This document shows, one piece after another, positions 1 to 10,757 of a stretch of DNA of 64,000 bases. Numbering within the stretch: position 1 is the stretch's first letter; each line of letters starts with the position of its first letter. The DNA is from Comamonadaceae bacterium (lineage in GTDB: Bacteria > Pseudomonadota > Gammaproteobacteria > Burkholderiales > Burkholderiaceae_C). The position numbers and the translations under genes were made by a program. The notes under the pieces were generated by a model. It ran no database searches. It had not been told where the DNA came from and was given only the letters and a program-made list of their open reading frames with translations. The stretch is from contig CANEXF010000002.1 of the NCBI GenBank assembly GCA_947443645.1, forward strand, positions 185,494 to 249,493, written 5' to 3'.

Positions 1-2125
1 TCGCATGGTTTGCATCCAGATCGGGCTGACTTGGCATGGCCGGCACCTCAAGATCAAGGGTAAAGATACTGCCAACATTCAGGGTGCTGCGCACCTGCAT
101 GTTGCCGCCCATCATGCGGGCCAGATGTCCGCTGATCGCCAGCCCCAGTCCTTTCGAGCCCAGTGTTTGCCTCTGTGAATCAAATGCATTCGTGAACGGC
201 CTGAACATGCTGGCCTGCTTCTCTGCACTGAGGCCTGCGCCGCTGTCCTCGATTTCAAAGCGTATGGTCATGTGTTGGTGATCTGCGTTGCTGTCGTTCA
301 CAGGCATCACGCGTACAGAGACACGACCTTCTTGTGTGTACTTGACCGCATTGCTCATGAGGTTACGCAGGATTTGGGACAGTCTGAGCGGATCGGTACC
401 GATCTTTTTCGGCGTTGCCGGATCTATCTGCAATTCAAAAGTCAGACCTTTTTTCTCAGCGTTGCTGCGCGCCATGTCTGTGGTCTGGGCGAGCAGCTCA
501 TACAGATCGACACAGACAGATTCGACCTGCAGCTGTCCGGCCTCAATTTTGGAGAAGTCCAGAATGTCGTTGAGCATGCTGAGCATGGACCGCGCGGCAG
601 AACGCGCATGGCGCAAATAACCCTGGACTGGCTCGGTCCGGACTTCGTCGAGGGCCAGCTGCGTCATCCCCAAAATGCCGTTCATGGGGGTGCGAATCTC
701 ATGGCTCATATTGGCCAGGAATTTACTCCTGGCCAGATTTGCAGATTCAGCCTGTTTTAGCGCCAGCTCCAGATCGAGCTGCATCTGTTTTCGCGTAGTG
801 ATGTCGTTGAATACTGCGATATGGTGGGTTGTTCGTCCATTTTCATCGCGCAGGGGCGCCATCGCGACGGATGCGACGTAGTCGTGGCCATCGTGGTGGC
901 GTAGTTCGAATTCTCCGGTCCAGAGCTTGCCTTGCGCCAAGTCGCTGCGCTGCGTCTCGTAGACCTGCTGGGGTGTCCGGCCGGCATCCAGAATTTGAAC
1001 AGTTTTGCCCGCAATCTCCGTTTCGCTGTAGCCGGTAAGAACGCTGAAATTGGGGTTGCTGTATTCAACAATGCCCTGGGTGTCCGTGATCAATATGCCG
1101 TAAGGCATTTGTTCCATGGCTTGCGACATACGCAAAATGGTGCGGCGCTTTTTCAGATCTGATTGTTCAGTACTGTTAAGGCGCTTCATGAGCAGCAAGG
1201 TCAGCAGCACGATGGCAAGCAGGCCAGCGAACACCATGGCGACCGTACCCGCACTGTTGCTAAGCCACTGCTTTGTGATCAGGCTGCTGTCCGTGCGCAC
1301 CACAACAAAAAAAGGATAGCTTACCGAGGTCCGAAATGCGCTGATCCAGTCGCCCATGTCGATGCCGATTTCTCCTGCTTGAACACGCGCCAGAATGTTC
1401 GGAGCCGCGTACATCGCACCCGCCGTCGCATTTTCATCGGTGCTCAGCAGCACGCTGCCATCGAGCCGTACCATCTCAAACACCTGGTTTTCTGCGCCTT
1501 CGTAGCGGCTGATGCGGTTCATCAGAAAGTTGGGGTTCAATGTGACCAGTATCCAGAGCGGCGTCGAGGTGGACTCCAGACGCAGTGCCAGCGGCAAAAA
1601 GTAGGGCTGGTGATCCGAGTCGGGCTGCTGGGTTGTGGTCGGGCTGCCATCTGCGAAGTCGCGCCCCAGCCAAGCAGCGCCGAAACGCACAAAGCCGCGG
1701 TCTCGGCTGTTGGCCTCCGGTGGATAAAACCCGTCCAGCGCAACCGTCTTGCCAATGTTGGACGGGTTGGAGCTGGCTCGAATACCTTCTGTCTGGCTGA
1801 GCAGTGAGATCGAGCGTATGGCCGGCTGGTTGTATTGCAGGCGTTTCAGGCTCGCATTCATTTCAGACAGATCGCCGTCCTTGAGCGGGAATCGCTGCAG
1901 CGATGGCAATGTTCGAATGGTGTTTTCAACCAGCTGCAGTGTCTGTGTGGACAGGTCTTCAAACATCACCGCACTGACGTTTGTGCGCTCAGATTGGGTC
2001 TGCAGGCGGTAGGAATAATCCTGGGAAACGACATAGCCCACCGCCGCAAGTACTGCGGCTGCAAAAAGCCACAAAAATGTTTGGGCCAGTTGCGAAAAGC
2101 TGAAGTTTGGTAGCAGTCTCGACAT
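1..2125 (-). CDS. PAS-domain sensor histidine kinase (3' end outside window)
   Basis: Membrane-bound two-component sensor kinase; 708 codons are visible and the C-terminus runs off the left edge. I read this frame by hand. It begins MSRLLPNFSF with ATG at 2123-2125. A first membrane segment lies at about residues 14-33, followed by a periplasmic region of about 250 residues resembling Cache-type sensors, and a second membrane segment near residues 292-313. A PAS domain spans about 335-450 (ILITDTQGIVEYSNPNF), then HisKA with the H-box NMSHEIRTPMNG (phosphoacceptor His475), then the ATPase boxes NLMSNAV, DSGAGLS and GSKGLGLAI. A C-terminal receiver domain is common after this arrangement but cannot be seen. 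The start lies 20 bp after the stop of the upstream periplasmic binding protein gene, so the two are probably cotranscribed. The ligand is unknown. Confidence 0.88.
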   Translation of the reverse strand, partial: MSRLLPNFSFSQLAQTFLWLFAAAVLAAVGYVVSQDYSYRLQTQSERTNVSAVMFEDLSTQTLQLVENTIRTLPSLQRFPLKDGDLSEMNASLKRLQYNQPAIRSISLLSQTEGIRASSNPSNIGKTVALDGFYPPEANSRDRGFVRFGAAWLGRDFADGSPTTTQQPDSDHQPYFLPLALRLESTSTPLWILVTLNPNFLMNRISRYEGAENQVFEMVRLDGSVLLSTDENATAGAMYAAPNILARVQAGEIGIDMGDWISAFRTSVSYPFFVVVRTDSSLITKQWLSNSAGTVAMVFAGLLAIVLLTLLLMKRLNSTEQSDLKKRRTILRMSQAMEQMPYGILITDTQGIVEYSNPNFSVLTGYSETEIAGKTVQILDAGRTPQQVYETQRSDLAQGKLWTGEFELRHHDGHDYVASVAMAPLRDENGRTTHHIAVFNDITTRKQMQLDLELALKQAESANLARSKFLANMSHEIRTPMNGILGMTQLALDEVRTEPVQGYLRHARSAARSMLSMLNDILDFSKIEAGQLQVESVCVDLYELLAQTTDMARSNAEKKGLTFELQIDPATPKKIGTDPLRLSQILRNLMSNAVKYTQEGRVSVRVMPVNDSNADHQHMTIRFEIEDSGAGLSAEKQASMFRPFTNAFDSQRQTLGSKGLGLAISGHLARMMGGNMQVRSTLNVGSIFTLDLEVPAMPSQPDLDANHA

Positions 2126-2145
2126 GTGTTGGCGACGATCTAGCG

Positions 2146-2949
2146 TTAATTCTTCAAGACGACAGGCTCCAGCCTGTGGCGCGCTGCGGCATTGGCAAGC
2201 CGACCATCGGACTTGATGTCTTGCACAAATTTTTCGATTCGATTAAACCACTTGTCATCGCCCGGCGCGAGCGCATAAGCCAGATTGCTTATGTGATACG
2301 GAGATGGAGGGGCGACCAGCCGCGCCCAGTCAGTGGTTTCGAGCATGCGCCGGCTGTAGGGAAAGTCTGTCATGAATACATCGGCTCGCCCGGCCAGGAC
2401 TTCTTCTTCGCGCGCCATGGGCGTGTCCAGCACCAGAAGGCTGGCGGCCTTGAGTCGCTCACGCATCACGGGTTCATGCAGCGTGCCCTTGATGACGGCA
2501 ACGACGGTGCCGGCCTTGTCAATGTCTGCCCAGGTACGGATACGCCGGTTTCCCACGCTGGTGATCGCGTAGATATCGGTGGCCATGGTGGGCTGGGTAA
2601 AACGCAATTTTTTTGCTCTGGCCGGGGTGACGGCTACGCCAAACATCGCAATGTCACAGCGCCCGCCGGTGACATCGGGGATCAGTTTTGAAAAGGAGCT
2701 GTCGACAAACTCAACCGATACCGCCAGGTCTTTGCCGAGCTCCAGCGCCATGTCAGAGTCAATACCCTCCAACTTTCCGCTTCTGGGATTGCTCAGGCTG
2801 ATGCCGTAGTAGTCAGGCCAGATGCAGACGTGGATTTTTCTGGACGCCAATACCTTGTCCAGGCGACTGGTCTGTGCCTGGGAAGCCGGCATGCAGAGCA
2901 ACAGGCTTACAAGTAGCGCGCCGAGCTGGCTCGCCCATTGAAAATTCAC
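2146..2949 (-). CDS. Periplasmic amino-acid-type (family 3) substrate-binding protein
   Basis: A 267-residue secreted solute-binding protein. The N-terminus has a Sec signal peptide (hydrophobic core LGALLVSLLLCMPAS, cleavage near AQA-Q). The mature part carries family 3 features: a GKLEGIDSDMALELGKDL segment, GRCDIAMFGVAVTPAR, and a domain-crossover region followed by DVFMTDFPYSRRML. No ABC permease or ATPase gene adjoins it. The next gene, 20 bp downstream on the same strand, is a histidine kinase. That context suggests the protein may present a ligand to the kinase, or serve an unlinked transporter; this is inference. Amino acids or related small acids are the usual ligands of this fold, but the sequence does not identify one. 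Confidence 0.85.
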   Translation of the reverse strand: MNFQWASQLGALLVSLLLCMPASQAQTSRLDKVLASRKIHVCIWPDYYGISLSNPRSGKLEGIDSDMALELGKDLAVSVEFVDSSFSKLIPDVTGGRCDIAMFGVAVTPARAKKLRFTQPTMATDIYAITSVGNRRIRTWADIDKAGTVVAVIKGTLHEPVMRERLKAASLLVLDTPMAREEEVLAGRADVFMTDFPYSRRMLETTDWARLVAPPSPYHISNLAYALAPGDDKWFNRIEKFVQDIKSDGRLANAAARHRLEPVVLKN

Positions 2950-3053
2950 GTTTAACTGCTCCCTACCAAAAAGAAGAGCGATTCAAGTTTAATGTATTAA
3001 TGTCCCACTGCTGGACTCGCCAGACTATTTCCCCCGCTGCATGGTACTGACAC

Positions 3054-4919
3054 TCAAGTCGCTTTCCCCGCCTGCGGGCTTCTTGGCTTGCCATACATGG
3101 CCTCGATTTGACTTGCGAAATGCGTCATGAGGTTGTTGCGCTTGAGCTTGAGCGTGGGGGTCATGAAGGTGTTTTCTATGGTCCAGGGCTCCAGCGACAG
3201 GCAGACTGCGCGTGGCACGGCATAGCGTGGAAAGCTGGCGGTCTGCTGTGCAATGCGGGCCAGCGCTGCCTGTGCGACCTGGGGGTGTTGCAGGCTGGCC
3301 GCATCCTGTGGGTCGAGCCCGAGCTCCTGCGCCAGCCGCTGCCATTGGCCTGCTTGCAGCACCGCGATGCAGGCGATGAAATGCCGGTTTTCCCCAACCA
3401 CCAGGGCTTGTTCGAACAGCGGATCGTTGGTAATTGCCAGTTCCAGGTCGGCCGGCGGCACTTTTTCGCCGGTGGACGTGACGATGATTTCCTTCAGACG
3501 CCCCTTGATGCGGATACGCCCGTCAGTAATGTCGGCCTGATCGCCCGAGGCCAGCCAGCCGTCGTCCGACAGGATGCGCGCGGTGTCTTCCGGACGCTTC
3601 CAGTAGCCCTTCATCACGCTCGGTCCGCGCACCTGCAGCTCATGCTGCTCGCCAATGCGAACTTCTATGCCTTGCAGCGCGCGCCCGACCGTGGCCGGAT
3701 CGTTGTCGTCCAGGCCGTTGGCCGACACGATGGGCGAGGTCTCGGTCATGCCGTAGCCCTGAAGCAGGGGCAGACCCAGGCCTAGAAAGCAGTGTGCAAT
3801 GGCTGGCGACAGCGGTGCGCCGCCGCTCACGGCAATGCGAATCCGACCGCCGAACTGGGCCAGCACCGGTTTGGCGATCAGGGCTTGCAGCAGCGGCCAG
3901 GGCAGCCAGGTCCAGGGCGCTGCTGCGTGTTCATCGGCCTTGCCAGGCGCAGGCAGCTGGTGCGCCGCACAAAACCGCCGCCAGCCCAGCACCTGCGCTG
4001 CCTCGAACAAGCGCATTTTCCAGCGCGAGCTGGCCAGCCGCTCCAGCAGCTTGGCGTGCACGCGTTCGTAAATGCGCGGCACTGAAATCAGCACCGTGGG
4101 CTGGATACTCTTCAGGTCTTCGGCCAGTTGCGCGACTGAACGCGCATAAGCCACGCAGCTGCCGCTCGCGATGGCCAGGTAGTAGCCGGCTGTGCGCTCA
4201 AAGGTGTGCGACAGCGGCAAAAATGACAGGAAAACATCGTCCAGGCGTGGCAGCACCCGGGCCATGACCGCGTGCACGTTAGACACCACGTTGCGGTGCG
4301 TGAGCATCACGCCCTTGGGTTTGCCGGTGGTGCCCGAGGTGTAGACGATGGCGGCCAGATCATCGGCCAGCGGTGGCGCCGGCAAGGCTGTGTCTTCATG
4401 GCCTGCGGCCAGCCAGCTGTCAAGCCGCAGCATCGGTACGGCATCGGCTGGCCTGGCCGCAGGCAGCACCGCGTCGGCAGCGGTCAGCAGCACGGCCTTG
4501 AGCGCCGGAAAGTGTGTGCCAGCAGCGCGTATGGCCTCCCATTGGGCCAGTTGCTCCACAAACAGCAGCGAAGCTTCGCAGTCCTGCAGGATGTAGGCGA
4601 TGCTGCCTGGGTTGTCGATCGCATGCATGGGCACAGGCACGCAGGCGGTTGCGAGCGCGGCCTGGTCAATGCTCATGGCGTTCAGTCCATTGGGCAGCAA
4701 GATGGCTACGCGTGCGCCGCCCGGCAAGCCGCTGGCGGCCAGCGCCCGGCTCCAGTGCGCGACGCGGCTGCGGGTGTCTGACCAGTTCAGGCTGACCCAG
4801 CGCTCGCTGGCGCTGTCAAACGCGCGGTAAGCCTCGGCCAGTGGGCTGAGCTGGGCGCGACAGGCGAGCAACTCGGGCAGGGTTTGCGCCGAGGCGATGT
4901 CGACAGGTGTGAAATTCAT
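3054..4919 (-). CDS. AMP-dependent long-chain acyl-CoA synthetase
   Basis: A 621-residue member of the ANL superfamily, which activates a carboxylic acid with ATP and transfers it to CoA. The phosphate-binding motif YTSGTTGKPKGVMLTH is near residues 192-207. GYGMTETSP lies in the middle, DGWLASGDQADI and the hinge RIKGRLKEIIVTSTGEKVPP follow, and a C-terminal lysine region completes the fold. The length and the SFLPLSHTFERTAGYY segment match FadD15-type long-chain synthetases of Burkholderiales. It lies downstream of and co-directional with the GntR regulator gene (113 bp gap). Given the propionyl-CoA operon on the other side of that regulator, the substrate may be an acid whose oxidation yields propionyl-CoA, but a generic fatty acid is equally possible. 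Confidence 0.88.
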   Translation of the reverse strand: MNFTPVDIASAQTLPELLACRAQLSPLAEAYRAFDSASERWVSLNWSDTRSRVAHWSRALAASGLPGGARVAILLPNGLNAMSIDQAALATACVPVPMHAIDNPGSIAYILQDCEASLLFVEQLAQWEAIRAAGTHFPALKAVLLTAADAVLPAARPADAVPMLRLDSWLAAGHEDTALPAPPLADDLAAIVYTSGTTGKPKGVMLTHRNVVSNVHAVMARVLPRLDDVFLSFLPLSHTFERTAGYYLAIASGSCVAYARSVAQLAEDLKSIQPTVLISVPRIYERVHAKLLERLASSRWKMRLFEAAQVLGWRRFCAAHQLPAPGKADEHAAAPWTWLPWPLLQALIAKPVLAQFGGRIRIAVSGGAPLSPAIAHCFLGLGLPLLQGYGMTETSPIVSANGLDDNDPATVGRALQGIEVRIGEQHELQVRGPSVMKGYWKRPEDTARILSDDGWLASGDQADITDGRIRIKGRLKEIIVTSTGEKVPPADLELAITNDPLFEQALVVGENRHFIACIAVLQAGQWQRLAQELGLDPQDAASLQHPQVAQAALARIAQQTASFPRYAVPRAVCLSLEPWTIENTFMTPTLKLKRNNLMTHFASQIEAMYGKPRSPQAGKAT

Positions 4920-5032
4920 GCTTCAAGATCCAGGATGGGTGGGCGAGGGCCTTGCTGACAAGACGCTTGTGCTCGCCACGGGTAGATGCGGGTGTTGTGC
5001 CGCGGTCTCGGCTGCAGCCGCATTTTCAAAGC

Positions 5033-5668
5033 TCAGGCAGCGGCTTCCAGTCCGTTGGAAAAATGCTCGCGCATGCGCTGCGCTGCAGCGTCGGCGTCGT
5101 GCAAGCTCAGCGCCTGCATGATGGCGCGGTGTTCAGCCAGGGATTCTTCAATCCGGCCAGACTTTAGCAGGGAGTTGTGGCGATTGAGCTTCATGACCTT
5201 GCGCAGGTCGGCGACCATCTGATCGCGCCAGCGGTTGTCAGCGATTTCCAGCAAGCGCATATGAAAGGCTTCGTTGATTTCAAAAAAGCGTTCACGGTTG
5301 CTGATCGCTTTTTCGAGTTCGTCGTGCAGATCCTGCAATTCCTTGAGCTGGGACGCGCTGGCCTGTGCGGCGACGACGCCAGCGGCATCGCTTTCCAGCA
5401 GGCTGAGCAGGTGGTAGACGTCGGTCAGGTCTTTTTCATTGACCTCGGTGACGTAGGCGCCGCGCCTTACCTTCATGGTCACCAGGCCCTCGGTGGCCAG
5501 TACTTTGAGTGCTTCGCGCAGCGGCGTGCGGCTGATGCCATATTCCTCGGCCAGTTTGAGCTCGTCAATCCAGCTGCCGGGCAGAAGTTCACGGTTGAAG
5601 ATGCGCTGGCGCAGCAACTCGGCGACTTCTTCATAAAGCGCTCTGGGGGTCAGGGAAACTGCGGCCAT
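5033..5668 (-). CDS. GntR-family (FCD) transcriptional regulator
   Basis: A DNA-binding regulator with an N-terminal winged helix (residues about 5-72, including RQRIFNRELLPGSWIDELKL and the recognition segment GISRTPLREALKVLATEGLV) and a C-terminal all-helical FCD ligand domain with metal-binding histidines (for example HRAIMQALSLHDADAAAQRM-RE-H). The ATG at 5666-5668 is chosen because the family's conserved region starts about there; a TTG at 5732-5734 would add 22 residues. It is transcribed divergently from the methylmalonyl-CoA mutase operon, so it is the obvious candidate regulator of propionyl-CoA oxidation. FCD members usually bind carboxylic acids or acyl-CoAs as effectors; the effector here is not evident. 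Confidence 0.87.
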   Translation of the reverse strand: MAAVSLTPRALYEEVAELLRQRIFNRELLPGSWIDELKLAEEYGISRTPLREALKVLATEGLVTMKVRRGAYVTEVNEKDLTDVYHLLSLLESDAAGVVAAQASASQLKELQDLHDELEKAISNRERFFEINEAFHMRLLEIADNRWRDQMVADLRKVMKLNRHNSLLKSGRIEESLAEHRAIMQALSLHDADAAAQRMREHFSNGLEAAA

Positions 5669-5762
5669 GTTGACTTGTTCTTTGAGTGGGCTAAGGTCTG
5701 TGCTGGGGTCGGCTAATGGCTCAAAAGCGTACAAGATCCTATCTTACTCGAAACTGAATTTT

Positions 5763-5782
5763 GCATAAATAATTATAAATGC
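5763..5782. promoter_or_regulatory. Imperfect palindrome, candidate GntR operator
   Basis: In the AT-rich divergent gap between the GntR gene and the mutase operon, a 20 bp dyad has GCAT/ATGC ends and an ATAATTAT-like core; 16 of 20 positions are symmetric. It lies in the likely promoter zone of both genes. Assigning it to the adjacent GntR regulator is inference from position. Confidence 0.4.
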
Positions 5783-5850
5783 TGTAAACTTAAATCATCT
5801 AATGATGCCCGCCTGGGCCGCCCTTGTCCAAAGGGTGCGCAGCTCCGGCG

Positions 5851-5880
5851 GGTGTTTCGACAGGCTCAATGAACGGTATC
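5851..5880 (+). repeat. TTCGACAGGCTCA-type dispersed repeat fragment
   Basis: The string TTCGACAGGCTCA followed by ATGAACGG matches a GC-rich interspersed repeat that I know to be common in proteobacterial genomes. It sits directly before the mutase start, so the in-frame upstream ATG at 5802 would translate repeat DNA. This is one reason to prefer the start at 5886. Confidence 0.55.
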
Positions 5881-5885
5881 CGGCC

Positions 5886-8042
5886 ATGACATCCAAAGAC
5901 ACGCAATTCCAATCTGCCTCGCTTGAGGACTGGGCCAAGGCCGCTGGCAAATCAGCACCTGGCGGGCAGCTTGAGGCGCTGAACTGGCAAACGCCTGACG
6001 GCTTTCAGATCAAGCCGCTGTATACGGCCGAAGACGTCAAGAATCTGCCTTACACCAACACCTTGCCGGGCTTTGAGCCCTTTATCCGCGGCCCACAGGC
6101 CAGCATGTATGCGGTGCGTCCCTGGACCATCCGGCAGTACGCTGGCTTCTCCACGGCCGAGGAATCCAACGCGTTTTACCGCAAGGCCCTGGCCGCCGGC
6201 GGGCAGGGCGTAAGCGTGGCGTTTGATCTGGCCACCCACCGCGGCTATGACAGTGACCACCCGCGCGTGACCGGCGACGTGGGCAAGGCCGGTGTGGCGA
6301 TTGACAGTGTCGAGGACATGAAAATCCTGTTCAACCAGATCCCACTCGACAAGGTCAGTGTCTCCATGACCATGAACGGCGCGGTGCTGCCGGTGCTGGC
6401 GGGCTATATCGTGGCGGCTGAAGAGCAGGGCGTGTCGCAGGAAAAACTCAGCGGAACCATACAGAACGACATCCTCAAGGAGTTCATGGTTCGCAACACC
6501 TATATCTACCCGCCTGCGCCCAGCATCCGTATCATTGGCGACATCATCGAGTACACCGCGCAGAACTGCCCCAAGTTCAATTCGATCTCGATTTCTGGCT
6601 ACCACATGCAGGAAGCCGGCGCGAACCAGGCGCTGGAGCTGGCTTTCACGCTGGCCGATGGCCAGGAATATGTCAAAACCGCGCTGGGCAAGGGCCTGGA
6701 TGTGGACGAGTTCGCGCCGCGCCTGAGCTTTTTCTGGGCCATAGGCATGAACTTCTACCTGGAAGTCGCCAAGATGCGTGCCGCGCGCCTGCTCTGGTGC
6801 CGCATCATGAAGGGCTTTGAAGCCAAGAACCCCAAGAGTCTGATGCTGCGCACGCACTGCCAGACCTCCGGCTGGAGCCTGACCGAGCAAGACCCCTACA
6901 ACAATATTGTGCGCACCACCATAGAGGCCATGGCGGCGGTGTTTGGCGGCACCCAGAGCCTGCACACCAACAGCTTTGATGAAGCGATTGCGCTGCCCAC
7001 GGAGTTCAGCTCGCGCATTGCGCGCAACACCCAGCTCATCATCCAGGAAGAAACCCACATCACCAACGTGATAGACCCCTGGGCCGGCAGCTACATGATG
7101 GAAAAGCTTACCCAGGACATGGCCGACGCCGCCTGGACCATCATTGAAGAAGTCCAGGCCATGGGCGGCATGGTCAAGGCCGTGGACAGCGGCTGGGCCA
7201 AGCTCAAGATTGAAGCTGCGGCGGCCGAGAAGCAAGCGCGTATTGATTCCGGCCGTGACGTGATTGTGGGCGTGAACAAATACAAGCTGGAAACCGAGGA
7301 CGCCATCGAGTCGCGCGATATTGACAACGTTGCCGTCCGTGACGGGCAGATCGCCAGGCTCAAGGAAATCAAGGCAAAACGTGACACCGAGGCCGTGCAG
7401 CAAGCGCTGGCAGCTATAACTTTTGCAGCAGAAAACAACTCCGGCAACCTGCTGGCACTGACGGTTGTGGCGATGCGCCTGCGTGCCACCGTGGGCGAGG
7501 TCAGCGACGCGCTTGAAACCGTCTATGGCCGGCACCGCGCCGACACGCAAAAAGTCAGTGGTGTCTACGCTGCGGCTTACGACTCGGCGCAAGGCTGGGA
7601 AGACCTCAAGTCCGAGATCAATGCTTTTGCCGAAACTGAAGGCCGGCGCCCGCGCGTGATGATTTCCAAACTCGGCCAGGACGGCCACGATCGCGGCGCC
7701 AAGGTGGTGGCCACGGCCTTTGCCGACCTCGGCTTTGACGTTGACATGGGCCCACTGTTCCAGACGCCCGAGGAATGCGCGCGCCAGGCCATTGAAAACG
7801 ACGTGCACGCCGTGGGCGTGAGCACGCTGGCCGCCGGCCACAAGACGCTGGTGCCGGCCATCATCGCCGAGCTCAAAAAGCAGGGCGCCGACGACATCAT
7901 CGTGTTTGTGGGCGGCGTGATTCCACGGCAAGACTACGAGATGCTGTACGAGGCCGGCGTCAAGGGCATTTACGGCCCGGGCACGCCAATACCGGCCAGC
8001 GCCAAGGATGTGCTGGAGCAGATCAAGGCTTGCCTGAAGTGA
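5886..8042 (+). CDS. scpA: Methylmalonyl-CoA mutase
   Basis: A 718-residue adenosylcobalamin enzyme that interconverts (R)-methylmalonyl-CoA and succinyl-CoA. The N-terminal substrate barrel begins around residue 40 ([30 protein letters not shown]), with [19 protein letters not shown] and [15 protein letters not shown] in the core. The C-terminal B12 domain has the base-off motif DGHDRG at residues 599-604; His601 is the cobalt ligand. The length equals single-chain Sbm/ScpA mutases. The start MTSKDTQ at 5886 is preferred over 5802. A ~28 bp dispersed repeat (7402-7430) encodes [10 protein letters not shown] in the linker between the two domains. The stop overlaps the start of meaB by 13 bp, so the two are translationally coupled. 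Confidence 0.96.
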   Translation: MTSKDTQFQSASLEDWAKAAGKSAPGGQLEALNWQTPDGFQIKPLYTAEDVKNLPYTNTLPGFEPFIRGPQASMYAVRPWTIRQYAGFSTAEESNAFYRKALAAGGQGVSVAFDLATHRGYDSDHPRVTGDVGKAGVAIDSVEDMKILFNQIPLDKVSVSMTMNGAVLPVLAGYIVAAEEQGVSQEKLSGTIQNDILKEFMVRNTYIYPPAPSIRIIGDIIEYTAQNCPKFNSISISGYHMQEAGANQALELAFTLADGQEYVKTALGKGLDVDEFAPRLSFFWAIGMNFYLEVAKMRAARLLWCRIMKGFEAKNPKSLMLRTHCQTSGWSLTEQDPYNNIVRTTIEAMAAVFGGTQSLHTNSFDEAIALPTEFSSRIARNTQLIIQEETHITNVIDPWAGSYMMEKLTQDMADAAWTIIEEVQAMGGMVKAVDSGWAKLKIEAAAAEKQARIDSGRDVIVGVNKYKLETEDAIESRDIDNVAVRDGQIARLKEIKAKRDTEAVQQALAAITFAAENNSGNLLALTVVAMRLRATVGEVSDALETVYGRHRADTQKVSGVYAAAYDSAQGWEDLKSEINAFAETEGRRPRVMISKLGQDGHDRGAKVVATAFADLGFDVDMGPLFQTPEECARQAIENDVHAVGVSTLAAGHKTLVPAIIAELKKQGADDIIVFVGGVIPRQDYEMLYEAGVKGIYGPGTPIPASAKDVLEQIKACLK
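7402..7430 (+). repeat. 28 bp dispersed element inside scpA
   Basis: Copy AAGCGCTGGCAGCTATAACT followed by TTTGCAGC. It is in the sense orientation, in the frame that reads GCA-GCT, and lies in the interdomain linker, where sequence is tolerant. Confidence 0.55.
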
Positions 8043-9076
8043 CTCCAGGCGCGCTGCTTGATGCAGTTTTGCACGGCGACGCCGCCGCGCAGCGCCGCGC
8101 CATCGCCAAAGCCATCACGCTGCTGGAGTCCACCCGTGCCGACCATCGCGCGCAAGCCGACGAGTTGCTGGCGGCCTTGCTGCCGCACACCGGCAAGGCC
8201 TTCAGGCTGGGCATCAGCGGCGTGCCCGGCGTTGGCAAGTCAACGTTTATCGAAGTGCTGGGGCTGTACCTGATTGCGCAGGGCCACCGCGTTGCCGTGC
8301 TCACGATTGATCCATCGTCAACGGTGTCTGGCGGCTCCATCCTGGGCGACAAGACGCGCATGGAAAGGCTGTCTGTGCATGAACGCGCCTACATCCGGCC
8401 CAGCCCGTCGAGTGGCACGCTGGGCGGCGTGGCCGAAAAGACGCGCGAGGCCATGCTGGTCTGCGAGGCGGCGGGCTATGACGTGGTGATTGTTGAAACC
8501 GTAGGCGTCGGCCAGAGCGAAACGGCAGTCGCCAACATGACCGACATGTTTGTGCTGATGCAACTGCCCAACGCCGGTGACGACCTGCAGGCAATCAAAA
8601 AAGGCGTGATGGAGCTGGCTGACCTGGTTGTCATCAACAAGGCCGATATCGATGCCGATGCGGCCATGCGGGCCGAGGCGCAAATCACCTCGGCCATGCG
8701 TCTGTTTGGCCTTGTCAACAACGCCATGGGCCAGGCCCAGACGCAGAGCTACGACCAGTTCTGGCATCCACAGGTGCTGCAGCTCAGTGCACTGCACAAC
8801 AAAGGTGTTGACGCGTTCTGGGCGGCTGTGACGCAGTTCAGGACGCTGCAGAGCGCAAACGGCAGGCTGGCCGCACGCCGCCAGCAGCAAGCCCTTAGCT
8901 GGATGTGGGAGCGCATCGATGCCGGGCTCAAGCAGGCTTTTCGGCACAACCCTGCGGTTGCGGCCTTGCTGCCGCAGCTCTGCGCGCAGGTCGCCAGTGG
9001 CCAGATTCCGGCCTCGACTGCAGCAAGAAATCTGCTTGCGGCCCAATCGGGACAAGCGCAGGCAGCTATTAAATAA
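8030..9076 (+). CDS. meaB: MeaB/ArgK-type GTPase, chaperone of methylmalonyl-CoA mutase
   Basis: A 348-residue G3E GTPase that protects and reloads the cobalamin mutase. Walker A is GVPGVGKST at residues 64-72. Switch elements follow ([20 protein letters not shown] and ETVGVGQSE), then the base-recognition motif NKAD near residue 203. A TTG at 8030 gives a 13 bp overlap with the mutase; GTG at 8039 is an alternative. The gene directly following scpA fits its role. The stop codon TAA (9074-9076) lies inside a copy of the dispersed GCTATT...GTAGC element, so the last residues QAAIK are encoded by the repeat. Confidence 0.95.
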   Translation: MPEVTPGALLDAVLHGDAAAQRRAIAKAITLLESTRADHRAQADELLAALLPHTGKAFRLGISGVPGVGKSTFIEVLGLYLIAQGHRVAVLTIDPSSTVSGGSILGDKTRMERLSVHERAYIRPSPSSGTLGGVAEKTREAMLVCEAAGYDVVIVETVGVGQSETAVANMTDMFVLMQLPNAGDDLQAIKKGVMELADLVVINKADIDADAAMRAEAQITSAMRLFGLVNNAMGQAQTQSYDQFWHPQVLQLSALHNKGVDAFWAAVTQFRTLQSANGRLAARRQQQALSWMWERIDAGLKQAFRHNPAVAALLPQLCAQVASGQIPASTAARNLLAAQSGQAQAAIK

Positions 9077-9081
9077 GTAGC
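9053..9081 (+). repeat. 28 bp dispersed element spanning the meaB stop codon
   Basis: AAGCGCAGGCAGCTATTAAA then TAAGTAGC, sense orientation. The repeat supplies the meaB stop codon. Confidence 0.6.
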
Positions 9082-9107
9082 ATCCATAAAGACGACAGAA
9101 AGCCATC

Positions 9108-10640
<1,533 letters not shown>

Positions 10641-10643
10641 GTT

Positions 10644-10736
10644 CCCCCCTTCTCGGCTCACTCGGTGTAGCCGGATCCCCCCTCCGGGGCGGCGCCTGCA
10701 GCCCGGCAAAGCCGGTTCCGCGGCCCCCGCTTGAAA
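10644..10736 (+). repeat. GC-rich dispersed repeat between pccB and pccA
   Basis: The 117 bp pccB-pccA gap is mostly repeat DNA of a family seen five times here. Recognisable modules are CCCCTCCGGGGCGGCGCCTG, CCCGGCAAAGCCGGTTCCGC and GGCCCCCGCTTGAA. The short inverted repeats could form RNA hairpins within the operon transcript. Confidence 0.65.
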
Positions 10737-10757
10737 AACAGTTTTGGAGCAACGCTC

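Noticed and set aside
5802..5885. Upstream ATG extending scpA by 28 residues
   Set aside because: The extension translates a dispersed repeat and does not match mutase N-termini; the ATG at 5886 starts the conserved region.
5952..7931. 659-codon open frame on the minus strand
   Set aside because: It lies entirely antisense to the mutase gene scpA. Long antisense frames arise from high-GC codon bias, and the translation (His/Val/Arg-rich) resembles no protein family.
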